This document shows positions 34,863 to 43,430 of a DNA stretch of 64,000 nt, piece after piece. The position numbers were made by a program, and so were the translations under genes. The stretch spans positions 6,971-70,970 of the forward strand of contig DASXLL010000162.1 of assembly GCA_036496265.1 (NCBI GenBank), read 5' to 3'. The first letter of the stretch is position 1, and every line of letters begins with the position of its first letter. The stretch is from CAYLLN01 sp036496265. Its GTDB lineage: Bacteria; Planctomycetota; Planctomycetia; Pirellulales; Pirellulaceae. The notes beneath the pieces were generated by a model. The model did not search any database and had not been told where the DNA came from. It worked only from the letters and a program-made list of their open reading frames with translations.

Positions 34863-36116
34863 ATGAAGAATGTGTTGGCGGTCATTCTGGCGGGCGGCAA
34901 AGGCACACGGCTGGAGCCGCTCACCCGCGACCGGGCGAAGCCGGCGGTGCCGTTTGGCGGCCTGTATCGCATCATCGATTTCACGCTGTCGAACTGTCTG
35001 AATAGTGAAATGCGCCGCCTGTTGCTGTTCACGCAGTACAAGGCAATGAGCCTCGACCGCCACATCAACCAGGGCTGGCGGCATTATTTCAACCGTGAGC
35101 TGGGCGAATTCATCGATGTCGTCCCGCCGCAGCAGCGCATCGACGAGCAGTGGTATCAAGGCACGGCTGACGCGGTCTATCAAAACATCTATGTGCTCGA
35201 AAAGGAACGGCCCGAATACGTCGTGATCCTCGCCGGCGATCACATCTACAAAATGAATTACAAGTCGATGGTGCAGTATCACATCGACATGGGCGCGGAT
35301 GTGACGGTTGGGGCATTACGGGTCGATCCGGTGGCTGCCCGGCAATTCGGCGTGATGGAGATCGACGAAAACCAGCGGATTATGGGCTTCGAAGAAAAAG
35401 TGCCGAATCCCAAAACAATTCCCGGCGATCCGAATCACTGCCTGGGCTCGATGGGCATTTACGTTTTCGCCGCCCGCTTTTTGTTCGACCAGCTCTGCAA
35501 GGACGCCACCAAGGTCGGCAGCAAGCACGATTTCGGCCGCGACATCATCCCTTCGCTCGTTGAGACGCACAAACTCTATGCGTTCCCGTTCCGCGACGAG
35601 AACCGCAAAACCGACGCCTACTGGCGCGACGTCGGCACGCTCGATGCCTACTATGAAGCCAACATGGACCTGATCGCCGTCGATCCGCTGCTCAATTTGT
35701 ATGACGAGCAGTGGATGATCCGCACGTTTCAACCGAATCTGCCGCCCCCCAAGTTCGTCTTCGGCAGCCGCGGCGAGCGGGACCGCGCCGGCCGGGCGAT
35801 GGATAGCATTATTTGCCCCGGCACCATTGTTTCCGGCGGCCTGGCCGAGCGTTGCATTCTCGGCCCCCTCTGCCGCATCAATAGTTTTTCTCATGTCGAA
35901 GATTCGATCCTCTTCGAAGGCGTCGATGTGGGCCGCCACGCCCAAATCCGCCGCGCGATTATCGACAAGGGCGTGAAGGTGCCGCCTGGGATGAAAATTG
36001 GCCACGACCTCGAGCTCGATCGCCGCCGCGGGCTGACCATCACCGACAACGGCATCGTCGTCATCGCCAAAGGGGACGGGCTGGAACACATGGGCGACGG
36101 AACGCGGTCGGCGTAG
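34863..36116 (+). CDS. glgC: Glucose-1-phosphate adenylyltransferase
   Basis: A 417-residue enzyme that forms ADP-glucose for glycogen synthesis. It opens MKNVLAVILAGGKGTRLEPL with the nucleotide-binding loop, then KPAVPFGGLYRIIDF, the YQGTADAVYQN loop, VVILAGDHIYKMNY, and a left-handed beta-helix-type C-terminal part (ICPGTIVSGG, SILFEGVDVG). The catalytic residues appear intact. ATG chosen six codons after an alternative start because MKNV begins the conserved region. No other glg gene is adjacent. Confidence 0.95.
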   Translation: MKNVLAVILAGGKGTRLEPLTRDRAKPAVPFGGLYRIIDFTLSNCLNSEMRRLLLFTQYKAMSLDRHINQGWRHYFNRELGEFIDVVPPQQRIDEQWYQGTADAVYQNIYVLEKERPEYVVILAGDHIYKMNYKSMVQYHIDMGADVTVGALRVDPVAARQFGVMEIDENQRIMGFEEKVPNPKTIPGDPNHCLGSMGIYVFAARFLFDQLCKDATKVGSKHDFGRDIIPSLVETHKLYAFPFRDENRKTDAYWRDVGTLDAYYEANMDLIAVDPLLNLYDEQWMIRTFQPNLPPPKFVFGSRGERDRAGRAMDSIICPGTIVSGGLAERCILGPLCRINSFSHVEDSILFEGVDVGRHAQIRRAIIDKGVKVPPGMKIGHDLELDRRRGLTITDNGIVVIAKGDGLEHMGDGTRSA

Positions 36117-36125
36117 TGCAGCGTT

Positions 36126-36374
36126 TCCCATTTGAAACACGCGATCTGCGGTTTGGAAATCTCGGGCGGTCAACTGCGAAGTGGGAGCGCCGAATCGGAG
36201 TAGCGCTCGCATGACGCGCTCCGAGTTCGCTTCTGTCGGCCGGACCCAGATGTCGAGGTCTTCCGTCGCCCGCGATCTTCCATACACGGCGACGGCATAG
36301 GAGCCGACAATCAGGAATTCAGCGTTCTCGTCGCGTAATGCGCATAAGATGTCGCGGAAGTCGGGATTCAGCAA
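36126..36374 (-). pseudogene. Truncated nucleotidyltransferase
   Basis: The first 83 residues have the nucleotidyltransferase start: LIVGSYAVAVYGRSRATEDL and DIWVRPTEANS. After FQMG the homology stops and the frame runs on antisense to glgC for a further 269 codons with no sensible protein. The 3' part of the gene has been lost up to the glgC end. Its start overlaps the last codons of the small partner gene at 36319-36567. It is most likely a remnant of a two-gene module. Confidence 0.7.
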
Positions 36375-36567
36375 CGTCGATTCCTTTGAAGGCCCAGGCT
36401 TGAATCGTGAGCGGCCAAATGAGAGACAGCCGCTGCTCAGGAGTTGAGGCGGCTACGGATTCGAGCGTTTGGTCGCCGAGTTGGCCGTGGACGATGTACC
36501 AGTGGGTGCGCGTGGCCTTTTCGGGGGCGGCGCTAGCGGAAGCGGTGTTTTCAGGCGTGGTCGTCAC
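36319..36567 (-). CDS. Small partner of the nucleotidyltransferase remnant
   Basis: An 82-residue protein. The N-terminus is Ala/Thr-rich; the C-terminal half has LIWPLTIQAWAFKGIDVAES, a stretch I recognise in small proteins encoded just upstream of nucleotidyltransferases. Its 3' end overlaps the partner by 56 bp. The partner is truncated, so the pair is probably non-functional as a module. Function unknown. Confidence 0.55.
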   Translation of the reverse strand: MTTTPENTASASAAPEKATRTHWYIVHGQLGDQTLESVAASTPEQRLSLIWPLTIQAWAFKGIDVAESRLPRHLMRITRRER

Positions 36568-36600
36568 AAAGATATTTTAGCATACGGAATGCGTGGGTTT

Positions 36601-36624
36601 GGACAGGCGCAACGCCTATCCTGC
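36601..36624. repeat. Palindrome GGACAGGCGCAACGCCTATC
   Basis: Inverted-repeat unit closely related to the REP at 38719-38743 (GGACAGGCGGGACGCCTATCC). On the minus strand it provides the TAG stop of pgpA. Confidence 0.65.
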
Positions 36625-37230
36625 GAAGATAGAGGATCGCAAAACATCGATGCCAGCGATTTTTTCGAGCGTGAACCAGAACAGATACAAGACGATTGCA
36701 GCGTAAACCGAGCCGAGGAGGTCATCGGCCAGGACGCCCCAGCCGCGAGGCAGATGCTCGAGACGGCGGGCGGGCGGGATTTTTAAAATGTCGATGACGC
36801 GGGTGACGGGGAAGGCCCAGAGTGTTGTGAGGACCGGTCGCGCGGGATCGTGGAAAAGCAGGACGGTGAAGAGGAAGCCGGCGACTTCGTCGGTGACGAA
36901 GATTTGGGAGTCTTTTCGCTGATAGTATTCTTCAGCCCAGCGTCCGAGGGCGATGGTGATCCACGACCAGAGAATCAAGAGCGCGGCGATGAGGCTGGTT
37001 TGGACCGGTTCGCTGGGGATGGCGAGGGCAAGAGGAATGTAGAGCAGCGGGCCAATCAGAGCGCCGCAGGTGCCGGGCATGATCGGCGAATAGCCGAGGC
37101 CGAAGCAGGAGGCGAGGAAGGGGAGGAAGGGGAGGAAGAACGGAGTGGGAGAGGGGGGGAGTGGGAGAGGGGGAGTGGCGTCGATACAAACGCGGCTTGT
37201 CTCCTTGTCTTCTTGTCTCCTCGTCTCCAT
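36616..37230 (-). CDS. pgpA: Phosphatidylglycerophosphatase A
   Basis: A 204-residue membrane protein with the PgpA signatures GLGYSPIMPGTCGALIG, DSQIFVTDEVAGF and PRGWGVLADDLLGSVYA. It dephosphorylates phosphatidylglycerophosphate in phosphatidylglycerol synthesis at the inner membrane, using Mg2+ and the acidic residues in these motifs. The N-terminal 45 residues (METRRQEDKETSRVCIDATP then a Pro/Leu/Phe run) are encoded by simple repeats and do not match the family, so the real start may be nearer SCFGLGYSP. The stop lies in a repeat. Confidence 0.88.
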   Translation of the reverse strand: METRRQEDKETSRVCIDATPPLPLPPSPTPFFLPFLPFLASCFGLGYSPIMPGTCGALIGPLLYIPLALAIPSEPVQTSLIAALLILWSWITIALGRWAEEYYQRKDSQIFVTDEVAGFLFTVLLFHDPARPVLTTLWAFPVTRVIDILKIPPARRLEHLPRGWGVLADDLLGSVYAAIVLYLFWFTLEKIAGIDVLRSSIFAG

Positions 37231-37235
37231 GAACC
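37137..37235. repeat. Simple-sequence block at the pgpA 5' end
   Basis: GAGACGAGGAGACAAGAAG-type and CCCTCTCCCACTCC-type short units on the minus strand, overlapping the annotated pgpA N-terminus and the gap to the next gene. Confidence 0.55.
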
Positions 37236-37240
37236 CGATT

Positions 37241-38560
37241 CTAGCCGAACACTTCTTTCACCACCTCGCCGCCGTCCACAATTTTGATGGGGCGGCCGAT
37301 AGAGGACATGTTTTGCTTTTCGGCATCAATGCCGAGAGAGTGGCAGGCGGTGCGGAGGAAATCGTTGACTGAGACGGGACGATCTTGCACGGCGTCGCCG
37401 CCGGCGTCGGTCGAGCCGATGACCTGGCCGCCGTTGATGCCGCCGCCGGCCATGATCGACGTGAAGGCGCGGGGAAAGTGGTCGCGGCCGCTGTTGGGGT
37501 TGATGCGGGGGGTGCGTCCGAATTCGCCCGTCCAGATCACGAGCGTGCTGTCGAGAATGCCGCGGCTTTTGAGGTCGGCCAGCAGCGCGGCGAACGGTTG
37601 ATCGATCTCGCCGCAGAGGTCGCGAGTCTTGTTGAAGTTGTCTTGATGGGTGTCCCACGGGCCGTGAGAGATTTCGACAAACGTGACGCCGGTTTCGACC
37701 AGGCGGCGGGCGAGCAAGCAGCCTTGAGCAAAGGAGCTGGTGCCGTAAGCGTCGCGAATTTTCTGCGGCTCCTTGGAAATATCGAAGCCGGTCATTTTGG
37801 GGCTGAGGACGAGGCGAGAAGCCTGGGCATAGATCTTTTGATGGTCGGCGACTTCCTGCTGTCCGCCCTGGTTGGCATAATCGCCTTGAATTCGATCCAG
37901 CAAGTTGAGGCGGCGATGGAATCGCTTCTCGTCGGTGGCAAGTGAAGTGTTTTCAGGCGGGCGACCATCGGCTGTCATAGCGAGCGGATCGTAATCGACG
38001 CCGAGAATACCGGCGGAACCGAGTGCGCTGGCGTTGCCACCACCGCCGCGCTGGCTGGCAAAGACTCGCACGAAGCTGGGCAGATCGCTGGCGGGGTCGC
38101 CAAGTTCCTTGGCGACGATCGAGCCGAGCGTCGGGTATTTGACAGCTGGCGAAGGGGCATAGCCCGTGTGCATGAGGAACGTGGCCCGCGGGTGCTGGCC
38201 GTCCTTGCCGGTCATCGAGCGGATGAGGCAGAGGTCGTCGGTGGCCTGTGCGATTTTTGGCAAATTGGCGGAAATTTGGACGCCGGGAATCGTGGTCGGG
38301 ATGGTTTTGGTTTCACCGCCGTTCGCATGGCCCGGTTTGGGATCGAACGTTTCGAACTGGCTGGGTCCGCCGCCCATCCAGAGCAGAATGCAGGCCTTGC
38401 CCGATTTGCGGAGCGCTGGCGCGCTGGCTAGCAGGTGGTCTTGCCAGCTCAGCGTCCCGGCAGCCGCGGCTGCGGCGGGAATGAACTTTAAGAAGTCGCG
38501 ACGGCGGAGGCCGGACTTGCGGATAGAAAACTCGGTCTGAATATGGAGATCGTTGGACAT
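37241..38560 (-). CDS. DUF1501 domain protein (second copy)
   Basis: A 439-residue protein with a twin-arginine start (LRRRDFLKFIPAAAAAAGTL), then CILLWMGGGPSQFETFDPKP, FAQGCLLARRLVETGVTFVE, LVIWTGEFGRTPRINP and DHFPRAFTSIMAGGGI, all DUF1501 signatures. It stands downstream of a DUF1549 gene on the same strand, the usual partner. The function of the pair is unknown; export by Tat is likely. Confidence 0.93.
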   Translation of the reverse strand: MSNDLHIQTEFSIRKSGLRRRDFLKFIPAAAAAAGTLSWQDHLLASAPALRKSGKACILLWMGGGPSQFETFDPKPGHANGGETKTIPTTIPGVQISANLPKIAQATDDLCLIRSMTGKDGQHPRATFLMHTGYAPSPAVKYPTLGSIVAKELGDPASDLPSFVRVFASQRGGGGNASALGSAGILGVDYDPLAMTADGRPPENTSLATDEKRFHRRLNLLDRIQGDYANQGGQQEVADHQKIYAQASRLVLSPKMTGFDISKEPQKIRDAYGTSSFAQGCLLARRLVETGVTFVEISHGPWDTHQDNFNKTRDLCGEIDQPFAALLADLKSRGILDSTLVIWTGEFGRTPRINPNSGRDHFPRAFTSIMAGGGINGGQVIGSTDAGGDAVQDRPVSVNDFLRTACHSLGIDAEKQNMSSIGRPIKIVDGGEVVKEVFG

Positions 38561-38577
38561 GGAAGGCGTCCTTAAAG

Positions 38578-38705
38578 GCGAAGCACCAAATTACAAATCT
38601 CAAATCACAAACAAATTCGAAATCTGAATATCGAAATTCCAATCAAAACGGTCATAGGAATTCTGTGATTGGTATTTGTTTGTGATTTGATGCTTGGTGC
38701 TTGGT
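38578..38705. repeat. AT-rich inverted repeat block
   Basis: Left part CACCAAATTACAAATCTC and right part TTGTTTGTGATTTGATGC are rough inverses. Related in style to blocks at 8155, 40675 and 55655. It lies between the DUF1501 and DUF1549 genes. Confidence 0.55.
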
Positions 38706-38718
38706 CATTCATTGTTAC

Positions 38719-38743
38719 AGGACAGGCGGGACGCCTATCCTAC
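38719..38743. repeat. REP-like palindrome, GTAGGATAGGCGTCCCGCC on the minus strand
   Basis: The GTAG at its minus-strand start contains the TAG stop of the DUF1549 gene. It shares the GGACAGGCG...CGCCTATCC core with the copy at 36601. Confidence 0.7.
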
Positions 38744-40383
38744 GTGCGATGGAGAAACTCGGCGGTGTTAAGGAGGGACCAGAGGATGTCTTCGAAGGCT
38801 TCGGGGCGGTCGGAGACTTGTTTGGTGTATTGCAGGCAGGTGGTGAGCTCGCTTTGGGACGCTTCGCGGCCGAGGACGTGGAGATAAAGTTCTTGGACGA
38901 GCGCGGAATCGTCTTTGATGGCGGCGAGCTTGCGAGCCAGCATCGTGTTGCCGGTGCCGCGGAGCGCGCCGATCACCATCGGCGAATTCATGAGATTGAG
39001 CGCTTGCGGAATCGAGCTTTGAATCTCGTCGCGCCGCGTGCTGGGATCGTAGCCGAAGGCAGTGGTGAATTGCCGGCGAGGACCGCCGAATCGGCCGCCG
39101 GGGCCTCCCATGCCGCCAAAGGGTGATTGTGGCTCAGTCGCTTCAAGCACAAGCAGCAGATTGTCAAAAACCTGGTCGGCACGCAGGCGCTGGGCGATGT
39201 TGTGCTGCATGGGCGGCTGGCTCGCATCGCGGCGAGGGCTGCTTGGTAATTGATACATGTCAGTGGCCATGATCGTGCTAAACAACCACTTGACGTCGTA
39301 GTTCGTCGCCGCGAATTGCTGGGCGAGATAATCGAGAGTTTTCGGAGCCGTGGGAGTTCGATCTGGCCCCATGTCATCCACGGGCTCGCAGAAACCTTCG
39401 CCGGTGAGCTCGGACCAAAGGCGATTGACAAAGGCTTTGCCGAAATAGGCGTTGTCTTTGTCGGTCATCCATTTCGCCAGGCTGTTGCGGCGGTCGGCGT
39501 CTTTCGTGCCGTTGGGCAAGAAGTCGCTGGTGGCAAAAAACACCGGCTGCATCAGCGTGCCTTTGGAATCGGGATTCTTGGGGTCGGACATATGATGCTC
39601 GAGCGTGCCGACCGCCCGCATGTTATTCGGCCGGCGACCAAACTGCGGGGGCTCAACGTCGGTCGTGACGATCGAGATCTCGCGAGCCACGCCCCCACCG
39701 GCTTGACGATTGGGGCGCGTTGCGACGCGGGGAAAAAACGCGGCCAGCTCATGGAATTGCTCGCGCTTCCAGCGGTCGGTCGGATGATCGTGGCACTGGG
39801 CACACTGCATTTGCACACCGAGGAAGATGCGACTGACTTCGCCGACAATTTCCTCCGGCTGGCCTTGTTGCGCGACAATCAGGCCGCAAGCGCCACTTTC
39901 ATTCGCGTTGCCCGTCGCGGTGATGAACTCCGTGGCGACTTGGCTCCAGGGCTCGTTGCTATTGAACGACCCGGCGAGGTATGACTCAAGCGGGATGCCG
40001 ACCAGGAACTGCTGCCGCTCCTCGGTCTTCCGGTACATGATCACGTCGCGCCAGTAGCGGCCCCAGTTTGCACCATAGCGGGGATCAGCTAGCAGGCGGG
40101 TGACGATTTTGGCTCGCTTGTCGGCGGCGGGGTCGAGGACGAAAGCCGTGACCTCTTCAGGTGTCGGCAGGCGGCCGATGATGTCGAGGCTCGCGCGGCG
40201 GAGGAACAGTTCGTCGCCGATCTTTTGCGGGGCTGTCGTGGCGAAGGGCACTTCCTGGCGAAGGAGGGAGTCGACTTTGGCGGCGACCGCTTCGGGACGC
40301 TCGCCCGCCGATGCGGCTAGTGAAGCGAAAGCAGCAAGAAACACAGCAACCACAAGAGAAGAGAAAAGTCGTCGGCGGGACAT
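38740..40383 (-). CDS. DUF1549/DUF1553 domain protein
   Basis: A 547-residue exported protein. The signal peptide LFSSLVVAVFLAAFASLAAS is followed by a DUF1549 region (KIGDELFLRRASLDIIGRLP, DPRYGANWGRYWRDVIMYRK), a CAQCH motif (Cys 194-197) that may bind haem or metal, DHPTDRW, and the DUF1553 part (SLAKWMTDKDNAYFGKAFVN). It pairs with the DUF1501 gene downstream. Start chosen at MSRRRLF. The stop lies inside a REP palindrome. Confidence 0.93.
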   Translation of the reverse strand: MSRRRLFSSLVVAVFLAAFASLAASAGERPEAVAAKVDSLLRQEVPFATTAPQKIGDELFLRRASLDIIGRLPTPEEVTAFVLDPAADKRAKIVTRLLADPRYGANWGRYWRDVIMYRKTEERQQFLVGIPLESYLAGSFNSNEPWSQVATEFITATGNANESGACGLIVAQQGQPEEIVGEVSRIFLGVQMQCAQCHDHPTDRWKREQFHELAAFFPRVATRPNRQAGGGVAREISIVTTDVEPPQFGRRPNNMRAVGTLEHHMSDPKNPDSKGTLMQPVFFATSDFLPNGTKDADRRNSLAKWMTDKDNAYFGKAFVNRLWSELTGEGFCEPVDDMGPDRTPTAPKTLDYLAQQFAATNYDVKWLFSTIMATDMYQLPSSPRRDASQPPMQHNIAQRLRADQVFDNLLLVLEATEPQSPFGGMGGPGGRFGGPRRQFTTAFGYDPSTRRDEIQSSIPQALNLMNSPMVIGALRGTGNTMLARKLAAIKDDSALVQELYLHVLGREASQSELTTCLQYTKQVSDRPEAFEDILWSLLNTAEFLHRT

Positions 40384-40674
40384 ATTGCTTTCACTCCTCA
40401 GAAGTCCAGAAATGGGCACCGACACTGCACAATCGGTGCGTCACTACCTGCTCAGACTTTGACGGCCAAACCATCCCAAATCGCTTGGTTTTATCGTCTA
40501 GCAGTTGGTAATACTAACCCGGAATTGGATTCAGGGTTTCGGGGATGCCGCCGGGCGCCTGCTTCTTGCCAAAGGACACTGAATTCAATAACTTCCCAAG
40601 CCTCCCTGGGGAATTCCAAGCACGAAACTCGCCTGTTTGAGACGTAGAACGCCTAGAATTGCACCGTTTTGGTC

Positions 40675-40735
40675 ATTCTTGCATTCCGATTTAGAATTTG
40701 TTTGGTGCTTGGTGCTTGAGATTTCGTGCTTTGCG
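40675..40735. repeat. AT-rich TTTGGTGCTTGGTGCTTG repeat
   Basis: Phrases such as TTTGGTGCTTGGTGCTTG recur here and in the blocks near 8.2, 38.6 and 55.7 kb. No hairpin partner is obvious in this copy. Confidence 0.5.
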
Positions 40736-40771
40736 AACCACGGAAGTTATTTCGCGTTGGGTAATCAAACG

Positions 40772-40856
40772 GGGGTCTCTGACGTCCAAAAACACTTTGG
40801 AAAACGGCAATAGCCAGGGGCAAGTCAACCACTGCCGCAAAAACGTCAGAGACCCC
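40772..40856. repeat. 85-bp element bounded by 14-bp perfect inverted repeats
   Basis: The ends are GGGGTCTCTGACGT and ACGTCAGAGACCCC, perfectly complementary over 14 bp, around 57 bp that contain no open frame. A second copy was not found in the window. Confidence 0.65.
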
Positions 40857-41281
40857 ACGGGCCAGCCGAAGGGAATTTTTCTTGGCAGCACATCACGCCG
40901 ACCACTCCTTCGGAGCGGTACCCGGTGATGGGCTTCCAGGTGCTCGCTGTATGATTTTGGCGAGCGATTTCCCCCTTAAGCAGTCTTCGCGCCAAAGAAA
41001 TGGAGTTCCCGAAAAAATTTTTAGAATCACTGCAACTCATTGCCGGGCAATGGGTTGTGCTATTTTTGTTGACGGGGCGCGCGGGGCTGATTATTGCGTC
41101 GCCGGATGGGCTATTTTGGGCGTGTTGCAAACCGCAACAAAAAGGCCAGAAAACAGGGTCGTGAATAAGGGCAGTGCGAAGTGAAATTGAGCAGGGGTCG
41201 TTTTTCGAATGAGATGTGGTCGGACGGTGAGTAGGTGAGCCGTGGGTGGGTGACTGCTTCGAAGATTGGAAAGTATTCGGA

Positions 41282-42229
41282 ATGGTGAATCTGGAGCGAT
41301 TGCCTGACGCAGCCAGGCGGGTTTTGATCGGCGCTAATCCACGCGCCGGGACGCAGAATCGCCGGGCGTTGGTTGAGGCGTTGTCTGACGAGCTGGTGAA
41401 AAGCCGTTTTGAGCCTACGATTCATGGCGACGTCGAAGAGCTGGCAGCAGAAGCCGAGAAGCTGTTGGCGGGCGGAAAATTGCGGGCGGTGGTGGCGGCA
41501 GGTGGCGACGGCACGTTTCGCCTGATGGCCGAGCGGACCCCAGTGGGCACGCCGCTGGTCGTTTTGCCGCTGGGGACGGAGAATCTGCTAGCCCGCTATA
41601 TCGGGTTCACCGCGGATGCGCCGGCGCTGGCGAAGATCATTGCCGAAGGCTACACCATGCCGCTGGATGCCGGCCTGGCCGGAACCCGGCTATTTACGAT
41701 GATGGCCGGCTGCGGCTTTGATGCCGAGGTTGTCCGGCGGCTACACAACGAGCGAAAGGGGAATATTCACCACCTCTCCTACGCGAAACCGATCCTCGAG
41801 GCAATCAGCAAATACGATTACCCCGAGCTGCGGGTATATTACGCGCCGGTGGATGGCGGTGGCACGGAGCTGACGGCCGAAATCGCCGCCCGTTGGGTTT
41901 TCGTCGTCAATCTGCCGCGATATGCCGGAGGATTGAGCTTCGCGCCGCAGGCCTCAGGCGCCGACGGCCTGTTAGATGTGTGTACGTTCAAAGAAGGGTC
42001 GCTACTGTATGGTCTGATGTACCTCGGCGGCGTGATTTTGGGACAGCACGAGGGAATGCAGGATTTTACGCATGTGCAAACACGGCGGTTGCGCGTCGAA
42101 GCCTCGGGCAGCGTGCCGTTTCAACTCGATGGAGATCCAGGGGGAGAATTGCCGGCGGAATTCAGCAGTTGTCCAAATCGCCTGAAATTGGTCGTTTCCA
42201 AAAACTGGGCCAGCGCGAACCCTGCATAA
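41282..42229 (+). CDS. Diacylglycerol kinase-type lipid kinase
   Basis: A 315-residue protein of the DAGK catalytic family. The nucleotide loop is VVAAGGDGTFR (GGDGT at 74-78), then VLPLGTENLLARYIGF, a fold-typical AGCGFDAEVVRRL, and C-terminal QLDGDPGG. Family members phosphorylate lipid or sphingoid-like alcohols at the membrane. The substrate cannot be read from sequence. The ATG after the open upstream frame was chosen because it begins the conserved part. It is not close to another lipid gene except kdsA further on. Confidence 0.85.
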   Translation: MVNLERLPDAARRVLIGANPRAGTQNRRALVEALSDELVKSRFEPTIHGDVEELAAEAEKLLAGGKLRAVVAAGGDGTFRLMAERTPVGTPLVVLPLGTENLLARYIGFTADAPALAKIIAEGYTMPLDAGLAGTRLFTMMAGCGFDAEVVRRLHNERKGNIHHLSYAKPILEAISKYDYPELRVYYAPVDGGGTELTAEIAARWVFVVNLPRYAGGLSFAPQASGADGLLDVCTFKEGSLLYGLMYLGGVILGQHEGMQDFTHVQTRRLRVEASGSVPFQLDGDPGGELPAEFSSCPNRLKLVVSKNWASANPA

Positions 42230-42285
42230 ACGTGACTGTCGAATTCACCAGGGGTTAGTAAAATACAATTGCCAGGGGAAAGAGA

Positions 42286-42564
42286 ATGTCACTTCACGTC
42301 GTGCTGGAATTGCCGCCGGAGCTCGAACAGCGACTGCGGCAGCAATCTGATAATCTAAATGCCGATATCAAAGAAGCGTATCTGTTGGAACTTTATCGTC
42401 GCGACAAAATTGATCGACCGGAGTTGAGTGCAGCGCTTCGCTTGGACCGTTTCGATACCGAGGCGCTCCTAAAACACCACAACATCTTTAGGGGATCACT
42501 CACTATGGAAGATCTGGAAAACGATCGAAAGACGTTAGAAAGTTTGTTCGGAAAGCTCGACTAG
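42286..42564 (+). CDS. UPF0175-like small protein
   Basis: A 92-residue protein. The segment AYLLELYRRDKIDRPELSAA and LRLDRFDTEALLKHH resembles UPF0175, a family of small helix-turn-helix proteins often found as antitoxins. No toxin gene is adjacent: the next gene is kdsA. It may be an orphan or a regulator of a distant partner. The N-terminal MSLHVVLELPPEL is typical of the group. Confidence 0.7.
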   Translation: MSLHVVLELPPELEQRLRQQSDNLNADIKEAYLLELYRRDKIDRPELSAALRLDRFDTEALLKHHNIFRGSLTMEDLENDRKTLESLFGKLD

Positions 42565-42580
42565 TGGCTAATGTGTGAAC

Positions 42581-43414
42581 ATGCCAACAGACATCGTCGC
42601 AACCATTGGTGGATATAAGTGTGGAAACGGTCAGCCACTCTTGCTCATCGCCGGTCCCTGCGTCATCGAATCGGCCGAACTGGCTCTGTCGATCGCCACT
42701 CGCCTGAAATCCCTCGCCACTGGCCTGCCCGTCCAACTCGTCTTCAAAGCCTCCTTCGATAAAGCCAACCGCACCAGCGGAGCTGCCTTTCGCGGCGCGG
42801 GAATGGAAGCGGGGCTGGAGATTTTGGCGGAGGTCAAGCGACAGACCGGCCTGCCGGTGACGACGGACATCCACGAATCGTGGCAGGCGGAGCCGGTGGG
42901 GAAAGTTTGCGAGCTGCTGCAAATTCCGGCGTTTTTAGCTCGACAAACGGATTTGCTCGTGGCGGCGGCCAAGACCGGCCGGGCGGTGAACGTCAAAAAA
43001 GGGCAATTTATGGCCCCTTGGGATATGAAAAGCGTGGTGGCCAAGCTGCGGCAGGCCGGATGCCAGAACGTCTTGCTGTGCGAAAGAGGCACTTTTTTCG
43101 GCTACGGCCGGCTGGTGAACGATATGCGGTCGCTGCCAGAAATGCGGTCTTTGGGCGTGCCGGTGATCTTTGACGCCACTCACAGCGTACAAGAGCCAGG
43201 CGGCTTGGGCACCGCGACGGGCGGAAACCGCGCGATGGTTGAGCCGTTGGCCCGGGCGGCGACGGCAATCGGCATCGATGGCCTGTTTTTCGAGGTACAT
43301 CCCGACCCCGATAACGCCCCCAGCGACGGGCCCAACATGTTAAGACTCGACGAATTTCCGGCGGTCCTGAAGCGCGTGCTGGCCATTCGGCAAGCGGTGG
43401 AGAGTTTTTCTTGA
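42581..43414 (+). CDS. kdsA: 3-deoxy-8-phosphooctulonate synthase (KDO-8-P synthase)
   Basis: A 277-residue TIM-barrel enzyme that joins phosphoenolpyruvate and arabinose-5-phosphate in KDO synthesis for lipopolysaccharide. Signatures: LLIAGPCVIESAELAL, VFKASFDKANRTSG, TTDIHESWQAEPV, NVKKGQFMAPWDM and PVIFDATHSVQEPGG. ATG chosen; a GTG two codons earlier is possible. It indicates a gram-negative type outer membrane. The stop is 4 bp into the upstream-open frame of the next gene, which I start further downstream. Confidence 0.96.
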   Translation: MPTDIVATIGGYKCGNGQPLLLIAGPCVIESAELALSIATRLKSLATGLPVQLVFKASFDKANRTSGAAFRGAGMEAGLEILAEVKRQTGLPVTTDIHESWQAEPVGKVCELLQIPAFLARQTDLLVAAAKTGRAVNVKKGQFMAPWDMKSVVAKLRQAGCQNVLLCERGTFFGYGRLVNDMRSLPEMRSLGVPVIFDATHSVQEPGGLGTATGGNRAMVEPLARAATAIGIDGLFFEVHPDPDNAPSDGPNMLRLDEFPAVLKRVLAIRQAVESFS

Positions 43415-43430
43415 ATGCTGCAAAACGATC

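Larger units (their letters stand above)
40384..41281. other. 898-bp gene-free region
   Basis: A gap between divergent genes. It holds an AT-rich repeat block, an 85-bp inverted-repeat-bounded element, and from 41000 to 41164 an uninterrupted 54-codon reading frame (MEFPKKFLESLQLIAG, with one hydrophobic stretch) that lacks a clear ribosome-binding site. No RNA gene was recognised. Confidence 0.45.

Noticed and set aside
35316..36125. Continuation of the truncated nucleotidyltransferase frame antisense to glgC
   Set aside because: Only the first 83 codons resemble the family; the rest mirrors glgC codons.
40882..41184. 100-codon frame in the gap at 41 kb
   Set aside because: Composition and start context do not look coding, and it overlaps the better-looking 54-codon frame; neither has real support.
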